Assembly (NCBI GenBank): GCA_017983755.1
Contig: JAGOAU010000004.1
Coordinates: forward strand, 95,628-159,627
DNA: 64,000 nt
Origin: Azonexus sp.
GTDB lineage: Bacteria > Pseudomonadota > Gammaproteobacteria > Burkholderiales > Rhodocyclaceae
Direction: 5' to 3'
This document shows, one piece after another, positions 38,079 to 46,747 of this stretch (position 1 is its first letter; every line of letters begins with the position of its first letter). The position numbers were made by a program, and so were the translations under genes. The notes under the pieces are model-generated. The model was not told the origin of the DNA, made no database searches, and was given only the letters and a program-made list of their open reading frames with translations.

Positions 38079-40399
38079 GCGACGGTTTCACGTGGAACGA
38101 AGATGGCGGCCAGCAGCAGCGCAAGGACGGCGCCCGGGCCGACGGTGACGCCGATGGCGTGCAGCATCGGCACCTGCGACAGGCCGAGGGTGCCGAAGCC
38201 GATGGCGGTGGTCAGGTTGGCGACCGCCATCGAGGCCAGCGTGTCGTTGCCGAGTTTGGCGGTACGGTCGAAGAACAGCGCGTAGTTTGAGCCGACGGCG
38301 ACGATCAGCAGCATGCCCACCAGGTGCAGCAGGTGCAGGCGTTCGCCGCTCAGGTGCAGGCCGGCGACGACGAACAGCACGGCGAGCGCCAGCGGCAGCA
38401 GGACGGCGGCCAGCCGGCGCGGCGAGCGCAACGTGGCGGCGAGCAGCGCGACGATGGCGGCGAAGCCGGCCAGCGCGAGCAGCACTGCTTCGTGCAGATA
38501 GTCGTTGTAGAGCGTGTCGAGTTCGCCCTTGAGGTCGATGGTCAGTGCGCCGCTGCCGGCCAGCGCCTGACGTACCGCGCTGATGGCGGTCGCCTGCCCA
38601 TCGTCCGCCAGGCGCAGCGGCAGCACGGCGCTCCAGCCGCCGGGGCGTTGCAGCAGCAGCGCATCGACGGCCAGTCCGAGGCTGCTGCCGTCCAGGTCGG
38701 AGCGGTCGAGGTCCGGCGCCTTGCGGGCGGCGGCGACGTCGGCGATGAAGCCTTCCAGCTTGCCGGCGCCGAGCGGCGACTCGGCGAGCGCCGCCTGCAG
38801 GCGGGGACGCAGTTCGTCCGCGGTCGGCAGGCTGGCGCGGCGGGCTGCCTGCAAGGCCCGGCTGGGCAGGAAGCGCGCCGGGCTGTCGTAGCCGGCTATG
38901 CTGCCGGCGGTCTGCAGGCCGGCCAGCACCTGCCCTGCCCGCTCGGCCGCCTGCAGGGCCGCTTCGCGGTCGGCGCCGTTGACGACGACCATGAAGCGCG
39001 AATCGGCGGTGCCGAGATCGGCACGCAAGGCCTGGTCGGCCGCGGCATCCGCGCGGCTGGTGGTGCTCAGCACCGACAGGTTGGACGACCACAGCCGGTC
39101 GTGCTCGCCGGCCAGATAGGCGGTTGCCGCCAGCGCGAGGGCCAGGGCCGGCCAGCGCAGGCGGGAAAGAGAGCGCATCGCGCGTTGCAGGGCGCCGCCG
39201 AGCGGGGCGAGATCGCGCATGGCGATGCGCTCGCCGGCCAGGTGCGGCAGCACGAAGCGGGTGACGATGGCGGCGGTGGCAACACCGCTCAGGGCGTAGA
39301 GGCCGAGCTGGGCGAGACCGGGAAAGCCGGAGAAAATCAGCGCGCCGAAGCCGCAGACCGAGGTCAGCACGCCGAGCCGGATGGTCGGCCAGAAGCGCGC
39401 CTGCCACGCGGCGACGCCGCTGCGCCCGGACTGCACGAAGTAGTAGATGGAGTAATCGACGGCCTCGCCGATCAGCGCCGAGCCGAAGCCGACGGTGATG
39501 CCGAACACCGTGCCGTAGGCCAGGCTGACGGCGACGATGCCGGCCAGCGCGCCGGATAGCACCGGCAGCAGACCGAGGGTCAGCAGGCGCAGCGAGCGAT
39601 AGACGAAGAACAGGACGGCGACGATGGCCAGCGTGCCGATCGCCGACAGGCGGCTGACGTCGTGCCTGATCGTCGCCCGCGACTTGACGGCGAAGAGGCC
39701 GGGGCCGGAAAGCTGCAGGCGCGCATCGCCGATCCCGGCAGCGGCGGTGACGGTCGCAAACTGTTCGTGGATGGTCCGGATGGCGGCTTCCTGGCCGTCG
39801 GTATCGGCGCCGGGGGCGCGGGTCTGGATCAGCAGCAGCGCCCGTTCGCCATCGGGAGAGGCCCAGACGCCGGCCTGGCTGATGGGCTGGGCGCCGGGAT
39901 TTAGCTGGCGCAGCACCTCGTACAGCTCGCCGGTCGGGTCGTGCTGCAGCAGCTTTTTCAGCATCATCCCGGCCGGCGAGGCGAGGCGGTCGATGCTGTC
40001 GGCAATCGCCGTCCGCAGGCCGTCGACCGTGAAGCGTTCGGCTGCCACGGCAGGGCTCAGCAGATAGCGGTGGCGGAACAGGTAGTCGCGATCGGCATCG
40101 AGGCTGCCGGCTTCGCCGTTCTGCACCGCCACGAATTCGGGCATTTTGGCGAGTCGACCGCGCAGGTCGCGCGACAGCGCGGCGCGTTGCCCGCCGTCGC
40201 CGCCGGCGATGGCGACCATCAGCAGGCGGGCGACGGCGCCTTCCTTCAGCTGGTCGACCAGCACCTGCTGTTCGGCGCTCGGCCGGGCCGGCAGGAAGAA
40301 CGACATGTCGGCGGTGAAGCGGCTGTTCCAGACGACGGCGGCGCCGGCCAGCATGGCGAGCAGCCAGAGCAGGACGACGCGGCGGCCGCTGCGGGTCAT
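38075..40399 (-). CDS. MMPL/RND-type exporter (ApeM-like)
   Basis: A 774-aa membrane protein with two repeats, each one TM segment, a large periplasmic loop and a block of five TM segments (about residues 230-400 and 620-770). Conserved pieces include LIGEAVDYSIYYFVQSG and GSNYALFFDR in the transport core. It probably lifts the polyene lipid out of the inner membrane, working with the LolA-like carrier encoded just upstream (4-bp overlap). A parS-like site lies in its last codons (38085-38098). Confidence 0.9.
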   Translation of the reverse strand: MTRSGRRVVLLWLLAMLAGAAVVWNSRFTADMSFFLPARPSAEQQVLVDQLKEGAVARLLMVAIAGGDGGQRAALSRDLRGRLAKMPEFVAVQNGEAGSLDADRDYLFRHRYLLSPAVAAERFTVDGLRTAIADSIDRLASPAGMMLKKLLQHDPTGELYEVLRQLNPGAQPISQAGVWASPDGERALLLIQTRAPGADTDGQEAAIRTIHEQFATVTAAAGIGDARLQLSGPGLFAVKSRATIRHDVSRLSAIGTLAIVAVLFFVYRSLRLLTLGLLPVLSGALAGIVAVSLAYGTVFGITVGFGSALIGEAVDYSIYYFVQSGRSGVAAWQARFWPTIRLGVLTSVCGFGALIFSGFPGLAQLGLYALSGVATAAIVTRFVLPHLAGERIAMRDLAPLGGALQRAMRSLSRLRWPALALALAATAYLAGEHDRLWSSNLSVLSTTSRADAAADQALRADLGTADSRFMVVVNGADREAALQAAERAGQVLAGLQTAGSIAGYDSPARFLPSRALQAARRASLPTADELRPRLQAALAESPLGAGKLEGFIADVAAARKAPDLDRSDLDGSSLGLAVDALLLQRPGGWSAVLPLRLADDGQATAISAVRQALAGSGALTIDLKGELDTLYNDYLHEAVLLALAGFAAIVALLAATLRSPRRLAAVLLPLALAVLFVVAGLHLSGERLHLLHLVGMLLIVAVGSNYALFFDRTAKLGNDTLASMAVANLTTAIGFGTLGLSQVPMLHAIGVTVGPGAVLALLLAAIFVPRETVA
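38085..38098. promoter_or_regulatory. parS-like ParB site, one mismatch, inside the exporter gene
   Basis: GTTTCACGTGGAAC, one change from the parS core, in the last codons of the MMPL gene (reading FVPRETVA). Confidence 0.65.
40136..40164 (-). repeat. Dispersed repeat copy inside the MMPL gene
   Basis: Core with one change (CGCGGTCGAC) then CAAAA and GAATT tracts, in frame. Confidence 0.5.
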
Positions 40400-40962
40400 C
40401 TGTCGGCGAGCGGTTCGATGAGCAGCAGCGAGCGGTCGCCGTCGGCCTGCAGGTACTCGATGCTGCGGATCTGGTCGCGGCTGCCGCTGACCGTGATGCG
40501 CTGGACCAGCGCGGCGATCTTCTGTTCGCTGGGCAGCAATGTGAGCACCCACTTTTCCGGATTTCCCGACAAATGCAGGAGATAGTTCTTCTCAAGCGCG
40601 GCACGGTTGCCGTTCAGCGTGCCGCGCAGGCTGTCGACGAAGGCGAGCGCTTCCGGCTGGTTGGCGAGGTTGATGCTCAGTTTCTGTTTTTCCCGCTCGA
40701 TGCTCAGCAGGTCCTTGTCAAGCCGCAAGGTTTCCGGCTTCGGCATCAGCGTGCGCTTTTCCAGCCGGTCCGGGGCGCTATAGGTCAGCTCGCCGGTGGA
40801 GACGATCGGCCGGTCGAGCAGCGCGATGTATTTCTTCTCGACGAATTTCGCGGTGCCGCCCTTGTGCCGGGCGAGATCGTTCATCAGCTGGGTGACGTCG
40901 AAGGCGGCAAAAACCGGCAGGGCGAGGCCAAGCAGCAGGAGGCCGGCGAAAAGTCGTTTCAT
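40396..40962 (-). CDS. LolA-like lipoprotein/glycolipid carrier (ApeL-like)
   Basis: A 188-aa periplasmic protein with a signal peptide (residues 1-19, ending VFAA) and the LolA-type half-barrel sequence: FDVTQLMNDLARHKGGTAKFVEKK, LDRPIVSTGELTYSAPDRLEKRT and TLRLDKDLLSIE. In aryl polyene clusters this protein probably shuttles the finished pigment lipid across the periplasm. It overlaps the acyltransferase before it and the MMPL exporter after it by 4 bp each. Confidence 0.88.
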   Translation of the reverse strand: MKRLFAGLLLLGLALPVFAAFDVTQLMNDLARHKGGTAKFVEKKYIALLDRPIVSTGELTYSAPDRLEKRTLMPKPETLRLDKDLLSIEREKQKLSINLANQPEALAFVDSLRGTLNGNRAALEKNYLLHLSGNPEKWVLTLLPSEQKIAALVQRITVSGSRDQIRSIEYLQADGDRSLLLIEPLADR

Positions 40963-41873
40963 GGGTTCTTCTGCCAGAAATCGAAGAAATTGAACCAGTT
41001 GTACGGCGCTGCCCGGCAGAAATGCGTCAGGCGGTCGGCGTAATTCTGCATCGCCGCGCGAATGGCGGCGTCGCGTTCGGTGCGCGGCGTCGCCGAAAAA
41101 TCGGCCAGCGGCTCGAAATGGATCTGATAGCGATTGCCGCCGAGATAGAGGCCGGTCATGAAGAATACCGGCCGGCCGAGCATGGCGGCGGTGCGGAAGG
41201 GGCCGAGCGGAAACGGCGCCATTTCGCCGAGAAAATCGCAGTCGACCGTGGCATCGTCGCCGAGGCCGCGGTCGGCCAGCATGCCGACGACGTAGCCGCG
41301 GTCGAGCTTGTCGCGTGCTTCGAGCATCGCCCCCAGTTGGCCGAGGGCGATGATGTCGTCGCTCGCCGCCGGGTTGATCGCCGCCAGCGTGGCGTTGATC
41401 TTGCGCGCATTTTCCTCGTACATCAGCATCGCCACCTTGAGCCCGGCTCGGCCGCGGCCGACGGCGCGCAGGACTTCGAAGCTGCCGAGGTGGGCGCCGA
41501 TCAGCAGCGCGCCGGGCTGGCGGGCTGCCGCAGCGTGCAGTGCCTCGGCGCCGATGACTTCGATGTCGAACAGGTCGAAACGGTTGTTGAGCAGGTAGAT
41601 GCGGTCGTGGATGGTGCTGGCGAAGCTGAATACATGGCGGAAGCCATCGGCCCAGCCGGACCAGCGACCGAGGGCACGGTTCAGGTAGGCGCGGCTGTAG
41701 CGCCGGGCGCGCGGCGCGAACAGCACGTAGTAGGCGGCGATGCCATAGAGCACGACGCGGCCGACGCGGCGGCCGAGGGTCAGTGAAATCCACACCATCA
41801 GCCTGAGGATGGCGAGATTGCTCCGTTCCTGCTGGCGCAGCCAGTCGGCGCGCTGCGGCGCTTCCCGATTCAT
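40959..41873 (-). CDS. LpxL/HtrB-type acyltransferase
   Basis: A 304-aa membrane acyltransferase of the lipid A late-acyltransferase family: one N-terminal hydrophobic segment, the HX4E motif in GAHLGSFEVLRAV near residue 125, and ENARKINATL. It probably transfers the aryl polyene or a fatty chain to the glycolipid anchor. It overlaps both neighbours by 4 bp. Lipid A biosynthesis itself is less likely given the operon. Confidence 0.88.
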   Translation of the reverse strand: MNREAPQRADWLRQQERSNLAILRLMVWISLTLGRRVGRVVLYGIAAYYVLFAPRARRYSRAYLNRALGRWSGWADGFRHVFSFASTIHDRIYLLNNRFDLFDIEVIGAEALHAAAARQPGALLIGAHLGSFEVLRAVGRGRAGLKVAMLMYEENARKINATLAAINPAASDDIIALGQLGAMLEARDKLDRGYVVGMLADRGLGDDATVDCDFLGEMAPFPLGPFRTAAMLGRPVFFMTGLYLGGNRYQIHFEPLADFSATPRTERDAAIRAAMQNYADRLTHFCRAAPYNWFNFFDFWQKNP

Positions 41874-42172
41874 GCGGCGGGTGTCAGGCTGCCGGCGGCG
41901 ACCTCGCGGCCGGCAGCGCGCACGGTGAAGCCGATCGCCCCGCCGGCCTTTTCCTGCAGGGTGAAGGTGAGCAGTTCGCCGGGTCCGGCCGGGCTGAAGA
42001 ACTTGGCATTGCCGATCTGCCAGCCGCCGTCCGGCCGGCCGCGCAATTGTTCGGCAAAGATGATGGCGCGGTCGAGCAGGACGACGCCCGGCACGATGGG
42101 GCGGCCGGGGAAATGGCCGGCCAGCGCGGGATGGTCGGCCGGCACCGGCCAGGTGAATTCAGCGGCCGGCAT
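41870..42172 (-). CDS. Short hotdog dehydratase (ApeI-like)
   Basis: A 100-aa hotdog domain: HPALAGHFPGRPIVPGVVLLDRAI holds the catalytic His and the conserved FPGxPIVPG loop seen in ApeI. Half the size of FabZ-type partners but complete for this family. It works on 3-hydroxyacyl-ACP with the second dehydratase gene. It overlaps the ligase gene by 14 bp. Confidence 0.88.
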   Translation of the reverse strand: MPAAEFTWPVPADHPALAGHFPGRPIVPGVVLLDRAIIFAEQLRGRPDGGWQIGNAKFFSPAGPGELLTFTLQEKAGGAIGFTVRAAGREVAAGSLTPAA

Positions 42173-43502
42173 GCGTCACCTTGTCGGCGTACAACGCCTG
42201 CAACTGATTGCGTGGCAGCTTGCCGGTGCTGTTGCGCGGCAGCGCATCCAGCAGCACCAGTGGCCGCGGCAGGAAGACCGGGTCGATGCGCTGCCGCATT
42301 TCGCTGACGAGCTGCCGGCTGCTCAGGCCGGGGGCGACGACGAAGGCGCAGAGACGGGTGATGCCGTCCGCCGTCTGCGCGTCGGGCAGGAAGAAGGCGG
42401 CATCGACAACGCCGGCGATGGCGGCGATCTCGTGGTTCAGGTAGGCCAGCGAGGTCCGTTTGCCGGCGATGTTGACCATGTCGGCATTGCGGCCGTGGAG
42501 CAGGAAGCGGCCGTCGGCGCGGATCTCGATCAGGTCGGAAAGCGGCACCCGGCCTTCGACGTGGCCGCCACCGGCGAACGTCGTCTCGTCCTGCTGTTCG
42601 AGCGTGACGCCGGGCAACAGGTCCCAGGCGAGGTCGGCGGTGGTGCGCCGGCTGGCCAGCTGGCCGCTTTCGGTCGAGCCGTAGATTTCGTGGAGCGGCG
42701 CCCGGCAGGCAGCCTCGGCATCGCGCGCCAGCTGCGCCGAGAGCGGCGCGGTGGCCGACAGCAGCAGGTCGACGGCGGGGATTTCGAGGCCGGCGGCGAG
42801 CAGCGCCGACAGGTGGAAGGGCGTTGTCACCAGCAGGCGTGGCGCCGGCACGGCCTGCAGGGCGGCGACGATGTCCTGCGGGTAGAAGGGCTTGCCGGAC
42901 CAGAACGGCGAGTGGCCGTGCAGGGCGAGCAGCACCGTCGATTCGAAACCGTAGCTGTGCTGCGCCGGCACTGTGCCGACGATGCTGTGCGGCTGCCGCA
43001 GCAGGCCGAGGCGTTCGGCTTCGAGGCGGCCGCTCAGCACCAGCTTGCCCCAGGTCTTGTCGTGGGCGACCGGGCGGCCGGTCGAGCCGGAGGTGAACAG
43101 TCGGGCGGCGATCAGCTCGGCCGGAATGGCCGGGATTTTTGCCACTTTTGCGCCGTCGACCGCAGCCATCGCCGGAAAATCCAGGCGCGGCAGGTCGAGG
43201 CTGTCGAATTCGCCGTCGCTCAGGCAATAGACATCCGGGCATTCGGCCGCGATCTGGCGCAGCGTTTCGGCCGACTGCGAGGCCGGTTGCAGGCTGGTCT
43301 TGCCGCGCAGCAGGCCGGCCGCGAAGCCGAGCGTGAAGCGGTAGCGATCGTGGCAGACATTCAGTTGGTGGCGGCCCGCCGGCAGCAGGGCAGCCAGCGC
43401 CTCGGCCTCGGCGATGAACTCGCGGATGCGGATCGGGCCGTCGGCGCGCCAGGCGAAGATGTCGTCGAGGCTGGCGTGCCCGAGCAGCGGGGCCAGGCTC
43501 AT
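42159..43502 (-). CDS. AMP-dependent acyl-ACP ligase (ApeH-like)
   Basis: A 447-aa ANL-family adenylating enzyme: P-loop LFTSGSTGRPVAHDK at about 137-151, YGSTESG, LLHGRNADMVNIAGKR hinge and C-terminal catalytic Lys in RNSTGKLPRN. Short for the family because the N-terminal domain is reduced. It activates the hydroxybenzoate made by the chorismatase and loads it on ACP. A repeat copy at 43135-43166 encodes AVDGAKVAKI. Confidence 0.9.
   Translation of the reverse strand: MSLAPLLGHASLDDIFAWRADGPIRIREFIAEAEALAALLPAGRHQLNVCHDRYRFTLGFAAGLLRGKTSLQPASQSAETLRQIAAECPDVYCLSDGEFDSLDLPRLDFPAMAAVDGAKVAKIPAIPAELIAARLFTSGSTGRPVAHDKTWGKLVLSGRLEAERLGLLRQPHSIVGTVPAQHSYGFESTVLLALHGHSPFWSGKPFYPQDIVAALQAVPAPRLLVTTPFHLSALLAAGLEIPAVDLLLSATAPLSAQLARDAEAACRAPLHEIYGSTESGQLASRRTTADLAWDLLPGVTLEQQDETTFAGGGHVEGRVPLSDLIEIRADGRFLLHGRNADMVNIAGKRTSLAYLNHEIAAIAGVVDAAFFLPDAQTADGITRLCAFVVAPGLSSRQLVSEMRQRIDPVFLPRPLVLLDALPRNSTGKLPRNQLQALYADKVTHAGR
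43135..43166 (-). repeat. Dispersed TGCGGTCGAC repeat copy inside the ligase gene
   Basis: Exact core (43155-43164), then CAAAA and AAAAA tracts at ideal spacing. Confidence 0.72.
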
Positions 43503-44167
43503 CGCTGGCCTGGCAACGGCGCCTGGCGCTGCCGGCCGGCGCGGAAGGCGCGAATCGTGTCGGCGATGCTGGCGCGATCAGCGGGCGGCAGGACGAGATG
43601 GCGGCACAGATGCTCGCCGGCGAACATCGCCAGGATCAGCGGCAGCATCAGGAAATTGGCGAAGACCGACCAGACGGCAGCCGGCGCCAGCAGAATCAGG
43701 CCGGTCGACACGGCGGCGACGGTGACGAAGAAAGCGGTCCACGCCACCGTCACCTGCCGCGTGTAGCGCAGCTTGGCCGGCGACAGGCCTTCCGGGTGGG
43801 CGAAGCGCGCCAGCTGGGTGATCAGCGGCTCATGGCCGGCACCCAGGGTGCGACCGAAGATGACGGCGAACGCCAGGTTGGTGCCGACGTGTTCCACGTA
43901 ATGAAGCAGCGCGCCGTTCTCGCGCAGTTGCGGCCAGGCCCAGGCCAGCACGGCGAGCGCCGCGAGAGCGCCGCTGGCGATCCACAACGGGTTGCCGAGG
44001 CGCCGCAGCAGCATGGCGGCGACGATGACGATCGGCGTCGCGGCGAGCGCGGTGGAAAAATCGGAGGTGCCGCCAATGCTGTTGCGATGGGCGAAGATCG
44101 CCCAGGCCACCGCCAGGCCGCCGACGGCCGCACTGCGCAGCAGGTTGGTGGCGCCCGCCGTACTCAT
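43499..44167 (-). CDS. Multi-pass membrane protein of aryl polyene clusters (COG4648-like)
   Basis: A 222-aa protein with about six hydrophobic segments and conserved GTNLAFAVIFGRTLGAGHEPLI and LRYTRQVTVAWTAFF. Proteins of this type stand between the ACP and ligase genes in many aryl polyene operons (ApeG position). Biochemical role unknown. Overlaps both neighbours by 4 bp. Confidence 0.8.
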   Translation of the reverse strand: MSTAGATNLLRSAAVGGLAVAWAIFAHRNSIGGTSDFSTALAATPIVIVAAMLLRRLGNPLWIASGALAALAVLAWAWPQLRENGALLHYVEHVGTNLAFAVIFGRTLGAGHEPLITQLARFAHPEGLSPAKLRYTRQVTVAWTAFFVTVAAVSTGLILLAPAAVWSVFANFLMLPLILAMFAGEHLCRHLVLPPADRASIADTIRAFRAGRQRQAPLPGQR

Positions 44168-44445
44168 TTCGTCCGCTGTGCCGCGATGTGGGCGGCGAGC
44201 GCGCGCAGCGACGAGAAGATGCGGATGTTGTCCTCGTTGTCCGAACGCAGCTGGAAGCCGTAGCGTTTGGAAATCACCAGCGCGAGTTCGAGGATGTCGA
44301 TCGAATCGAGGCCAAGGCCTTCGCCGAACAGCGGCGCGTCGGGGTCGATGGTGTCGGCGGCGATCTCGAGATTGAGCGCGCTGACGACCAGTTCGGCGAT
44401 TTCGGGCAGGAGGGCGGCGCTGGCTTCCGGGGTGGTGGCTGGCAT
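44164..44445 (-). CDS. Acyl carrier protein 2 of the aryl polyene synthase
   Basis: A 93-aa ACP. Ser48 in GLDSIDILEL is the phosphopantetheine site, and helix II/III sequences such as LELALVISKRYGFQL are typical. The C-terminal extension is longer than in primary-metabolism AcpP. It starts 14 bp after the ketosynthase stop. Confidence 0.92.
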   Translation of the reverse strand: MPATTPEASAALLPEIAELVVSALNLEIAADTIDPDAPLFGEGLGLDSIDILELALVISKRYGFQLRSDNEDNIRIFSSLRALAAHIAAQRTK

Positions 44446-44459
44446 GTCGGGATGATCCG

Positions 44460-45716
44460 TCAGGGTTGGGCGGCAACGGCGCGGAACGCGAGCACCGCGT
44501 TGCTGCCGCCGAAGGCGAATGAGCTGGCCAGGGCGGCGCGCAGCGGCTGCTGGTGGCGCGCCGTGGCGACGTGATCGACGCCGGCGCAGGCCGGGTCGAG
44601 GTGATCGAGATGGGCGGTCGGCGGAATGGCGCTCTCGCGCAGGGCGAGGACGGTGATGATGGCCTCCAGGGCGCCGGCGGCACCGAGCAGGTGGCCGTGC
44701 AGCGACTTGGTGGCGCTGACCGCCAGGTGTTCGGCGCGCTCGCCGAAGACGGTGCGCAGCGCCTCGATTTCCACCGGGTCGCCTTCCGGCGTCGCCGTGC
44801 CGTGGGCATTGACGTAATCGATGTCGGCGGCGCCCAGGCCGGCATCGGCTAGCGCCGCACGCAAGGCGCGCACCTGCCCGGCGGCGGCCGGACGAACCAG
44901 ATGGCTGTGATCGCAGGTTGTGCCGTAGCCGGCGAGTTCGCCGTGGATAACGGCGCCGCGGGCGACGGCATGGTCCCAGTCTTCGAGCACCAGCGCCGCC
45001 CCACCCTCGCCCAGCACCAGTCCGCTGCGGTCCGCCGCGAAGGGCCGGCAGCAGTGCGGGGCGCCGGCCTCGTCGGCGTTGGCCAGCACGCGCAGGGCTT
45101 CCCAGGCGCGAGCGACGGCATAGGCCTGCGGCGTGTCCGAGCCGCCGGCCAGCATGACCGGCGCTTCGCCGCTGCGTACCCGGCGGAAGGCTTCGCCGAT
45201 GGCGATCGACGACGAGGCGCAGGCCACGGTATGGCTCATGCTGACGCCGCCGAGGCCGAGCTGGATCGAAATCTGCGCGTTGGCCGCATTGTTCATCCCG
45301 AGCACCACCGAGAGCGGCGACAGGCGCTGCTGCCCGTGCTGCCAAAGTTCGCGGTAGCCCTTTTCGTAGGCCATGGTGCCGCCCAGCGCCGTGCCCCAGG
45401 CGACGCCCCAGTCCTCGCGCTCGTCGCCCTGCGGCGCGCGTGGCAGGCCGGCATCGTCCCAGGCGGCGAAGGCAGCGGCGACGCCGAGCTGGGCGAAGCG
45501 GTCGAGCATGCCGGCGAGCGGACGGCCGAGCGCCGCCTCGGCGTCAAAACCGGGGCAGCCGGCGAAGGGCATGTTCAGTGGCCGTGGCAGGTCGTCGGTG
45601 CGCAGCAGGCGGATTGCCGATTCGCCAGCCAGCAGGCGCGCGAAGAAATCGGCGAGGTCGCCGCCGAAGGGGCTGACCAGACCGAGTCCGGTGATTGCGA
45701 CGCGACGCGGATTCAT
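44460..45716 (-). CDS. FabF-like ketosynthase of the aryl polyene synthase
   Basis: A 418-aa full ketosynthase with Cys166 in VACASSS, His305 in AHGTATPEGD and Lys337/His342 in TKSLHGHLLGAAG. More FabF-like than the ApeO-type enzyme, so it may do the first condensation on the aryl starter or act as a second homodimeric KS (ApeR-like). It sits between the two ACP genes. Confidence 0.92.
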   Translation of the reverse strand: MNPRRVAITGLGLVSPFGGDLADFFARLLAGESAIRLLRTDDLPRPLNMPFAGCPGFDAEAALGRPLAGMLDRFAQLGVAAAFAAWDDAGLPRAPQGDEREDWGVAWGTALGGTMAYEKGYRELWQHGQQRLSPLSVVLGMNNAANAQISIQLGLGGVSMSHTVACASSSIAIGEAFRRVRSGEAPVMLAGGSDTPQAYAVARAWEALRVLANADEAGAPHCCRPFAADRSGLVLGEGGAALVLEDWDHAVARGAVIHGELAGYGTTCDHSHLVRPAAAGQVRALRAALADAGLGAADIDYVNAHGTATPEGDPVEIEALRTVFGERAEHLAVSATKSLHGHLLGAAGALEAIITVLALRESAIPPTAHLDHLDPACAGVDHVATARHQQPLRAALASSFAFGGSNAVLAFRAVAAQP

Positions 45717-45720
45717 GCGT

Positions 45721-45957
45721 TCAGCTTTTTTCGCTGCGCAGGCGTTCCATCAGCACCACCATGTCGCCGACGGTTTTCGGGCTCTTCAGGTTCTTGTCCA
45801 GCGCGACGCCGAAGCGGTCCTCGAACTCGAACACCAGTTCGAGCATCATCAGGGAGTCGACGCCGAGCGCGGCCAGCGTCGCTTCGGGGACCACCTGCTC
45901 GGGCGGGACGCCCAGGCGGCCGTCGAGAAACTCGCGAATTACGGTTAGGGAATTCAT
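45721..45957 (-). CDS. Acyl carrier protein 1 of the aryl polyene synthase
   Basis: A 78-aa ACP, first gene of the 16-gene minus operon. Ser35 in LGVDSLMMLEL is the attachment site for phosphopantetheine. No phosphopantetheinyl transferase gene is in the operon, so it depends on one elsewhere. ATG 45957 faces the PAP2 gene across a short shared promoter region. Confidence 0.93.
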   Translation of the reverse strand: MNSLTVIREFLDGRLGVPPEQVVPEATLAALGVDSLMMLELVFEFEDRFGVALDKNLKSPKTVGDMVVLMERLRSEKS

Positions 45958-46045
45958 AAGACCATGAATTTTAGCCGAAAAACGCCGTTTTCCACAGCCT
46001 TGCGGTAGGATGCCCCATTGCTTGCCGAGATTTCTGCCCGAGTTG

Positions 46046-46747
46046 ATGCCCATTCCGTCCCCCTCGCCTGCCCCGTTGCCGGTAACCGAGGTGTTGTCCT
46101 GGCGGCAGCAGGCGCTCCGCCGCTTTTCCACCCTCTGGCCGCTCAAGGCCGGCGGGACGGTGATCTTCATGCTGCTTTTTTTCTGGGGCTACTTCGGCGT
46201 GCTGCAGAATCCGGGCGGGTCGGTGACGGTCATGCCGCTGACCGTCGTCGATGCATGGGTTCCCGCCACGCCGGCCGCGTTCGGCATCTATGCCTCGCTC
46301 TGGTTCTATGTCTCGCTGCCGCCGGCCTTTTTGGCCGACCTTCGCCAGCTGGTCATCTACGCCTGCGGGATCGCCGCCCTCTGCCTGAGCGGCCTGGCGA
46401 TCTTCTGGCTGTGGCCGACCGCGGTGCCGCACGCCGATGTCGATTGGGCCGGCCATGCGGGTGTCGCCATGATCAAGGGCATCGATCTTGCCGGCAACGC
46501 CTGCCCTTCCCTGCACGTGGCGACCGCCGTGTTTTCCGCCGTCTGGCTCGGGCATCTGCTGAAGAGCATCGGCGCACCGCCCGTTTTTGCCGCGTCGAGC
46601 TGGCTGCTGTGCGCAGCCATCGTCTGGTCCACCCTGGCCATTCGCCAGCATGTCTTTCTCGACGTGCTGGCCGGCCTCGCGTTCGGCCTCGTCTTCGCCC
46701 TTCTCTCGCTGCGCCGCGTCAGCCGGCAGCCCGCGCCAGCTGCTTGA
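46046..46747 (+). CDS. PAP2-family membrane phosphatase
   Basis: An integral membrane protein (about 233 aa) with about six TM segments and PAP2 motifs CPSLHVATAVFSA and RQHVFLDVLAG (SxxxH-type and RxxxxD-like catalytic residues). I choose ATG 46046; an ATG at 46010 adds 12 residues and is possible. It faces away from the pigment operon and may share its promoter region. Dephosphorylating a lipid or prenyl pyrophosphate would fit anchor synthesis, but that is inference. Its 3' end overlaps dsbD on the other strand by 29 bp. Confidence 0.82.
   Translation: MPIPSPSPAPLPVTEVLSWRQQALRRFSTLWPLKAGGTVIFMLLFFWGYFGVLQNPGGSVTVMPLTVVDAWVPATPAAFGIYASLWFYVSLPPAFLADLRQLVIYACGIAALCLSGLAIFWLWPTAVPHADVDWAGHAGVAMIKGIDLAGNACPSLHVATAVFSAVWLGHLLKSIGAPPVFAASSWLLCAAIVWSTLAIRQHVFLDVLAGLAFGLVFALLSLRRVSRQPAPAA

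Noticed and set aside
38088-40604. Arg-rich 838-codon frame parallel to the MMPL gene
   Set aside because: Low-complexity R/P/A-rich translation typical of a shifted frame; the MMPL frame has clear TM repeats.
26667-45957. Recent horizontal transfer of the pigment locus
   Set aside because: No integrase, tRNA boundary or repeat ends were seen, and resident repeat copies lie within it.
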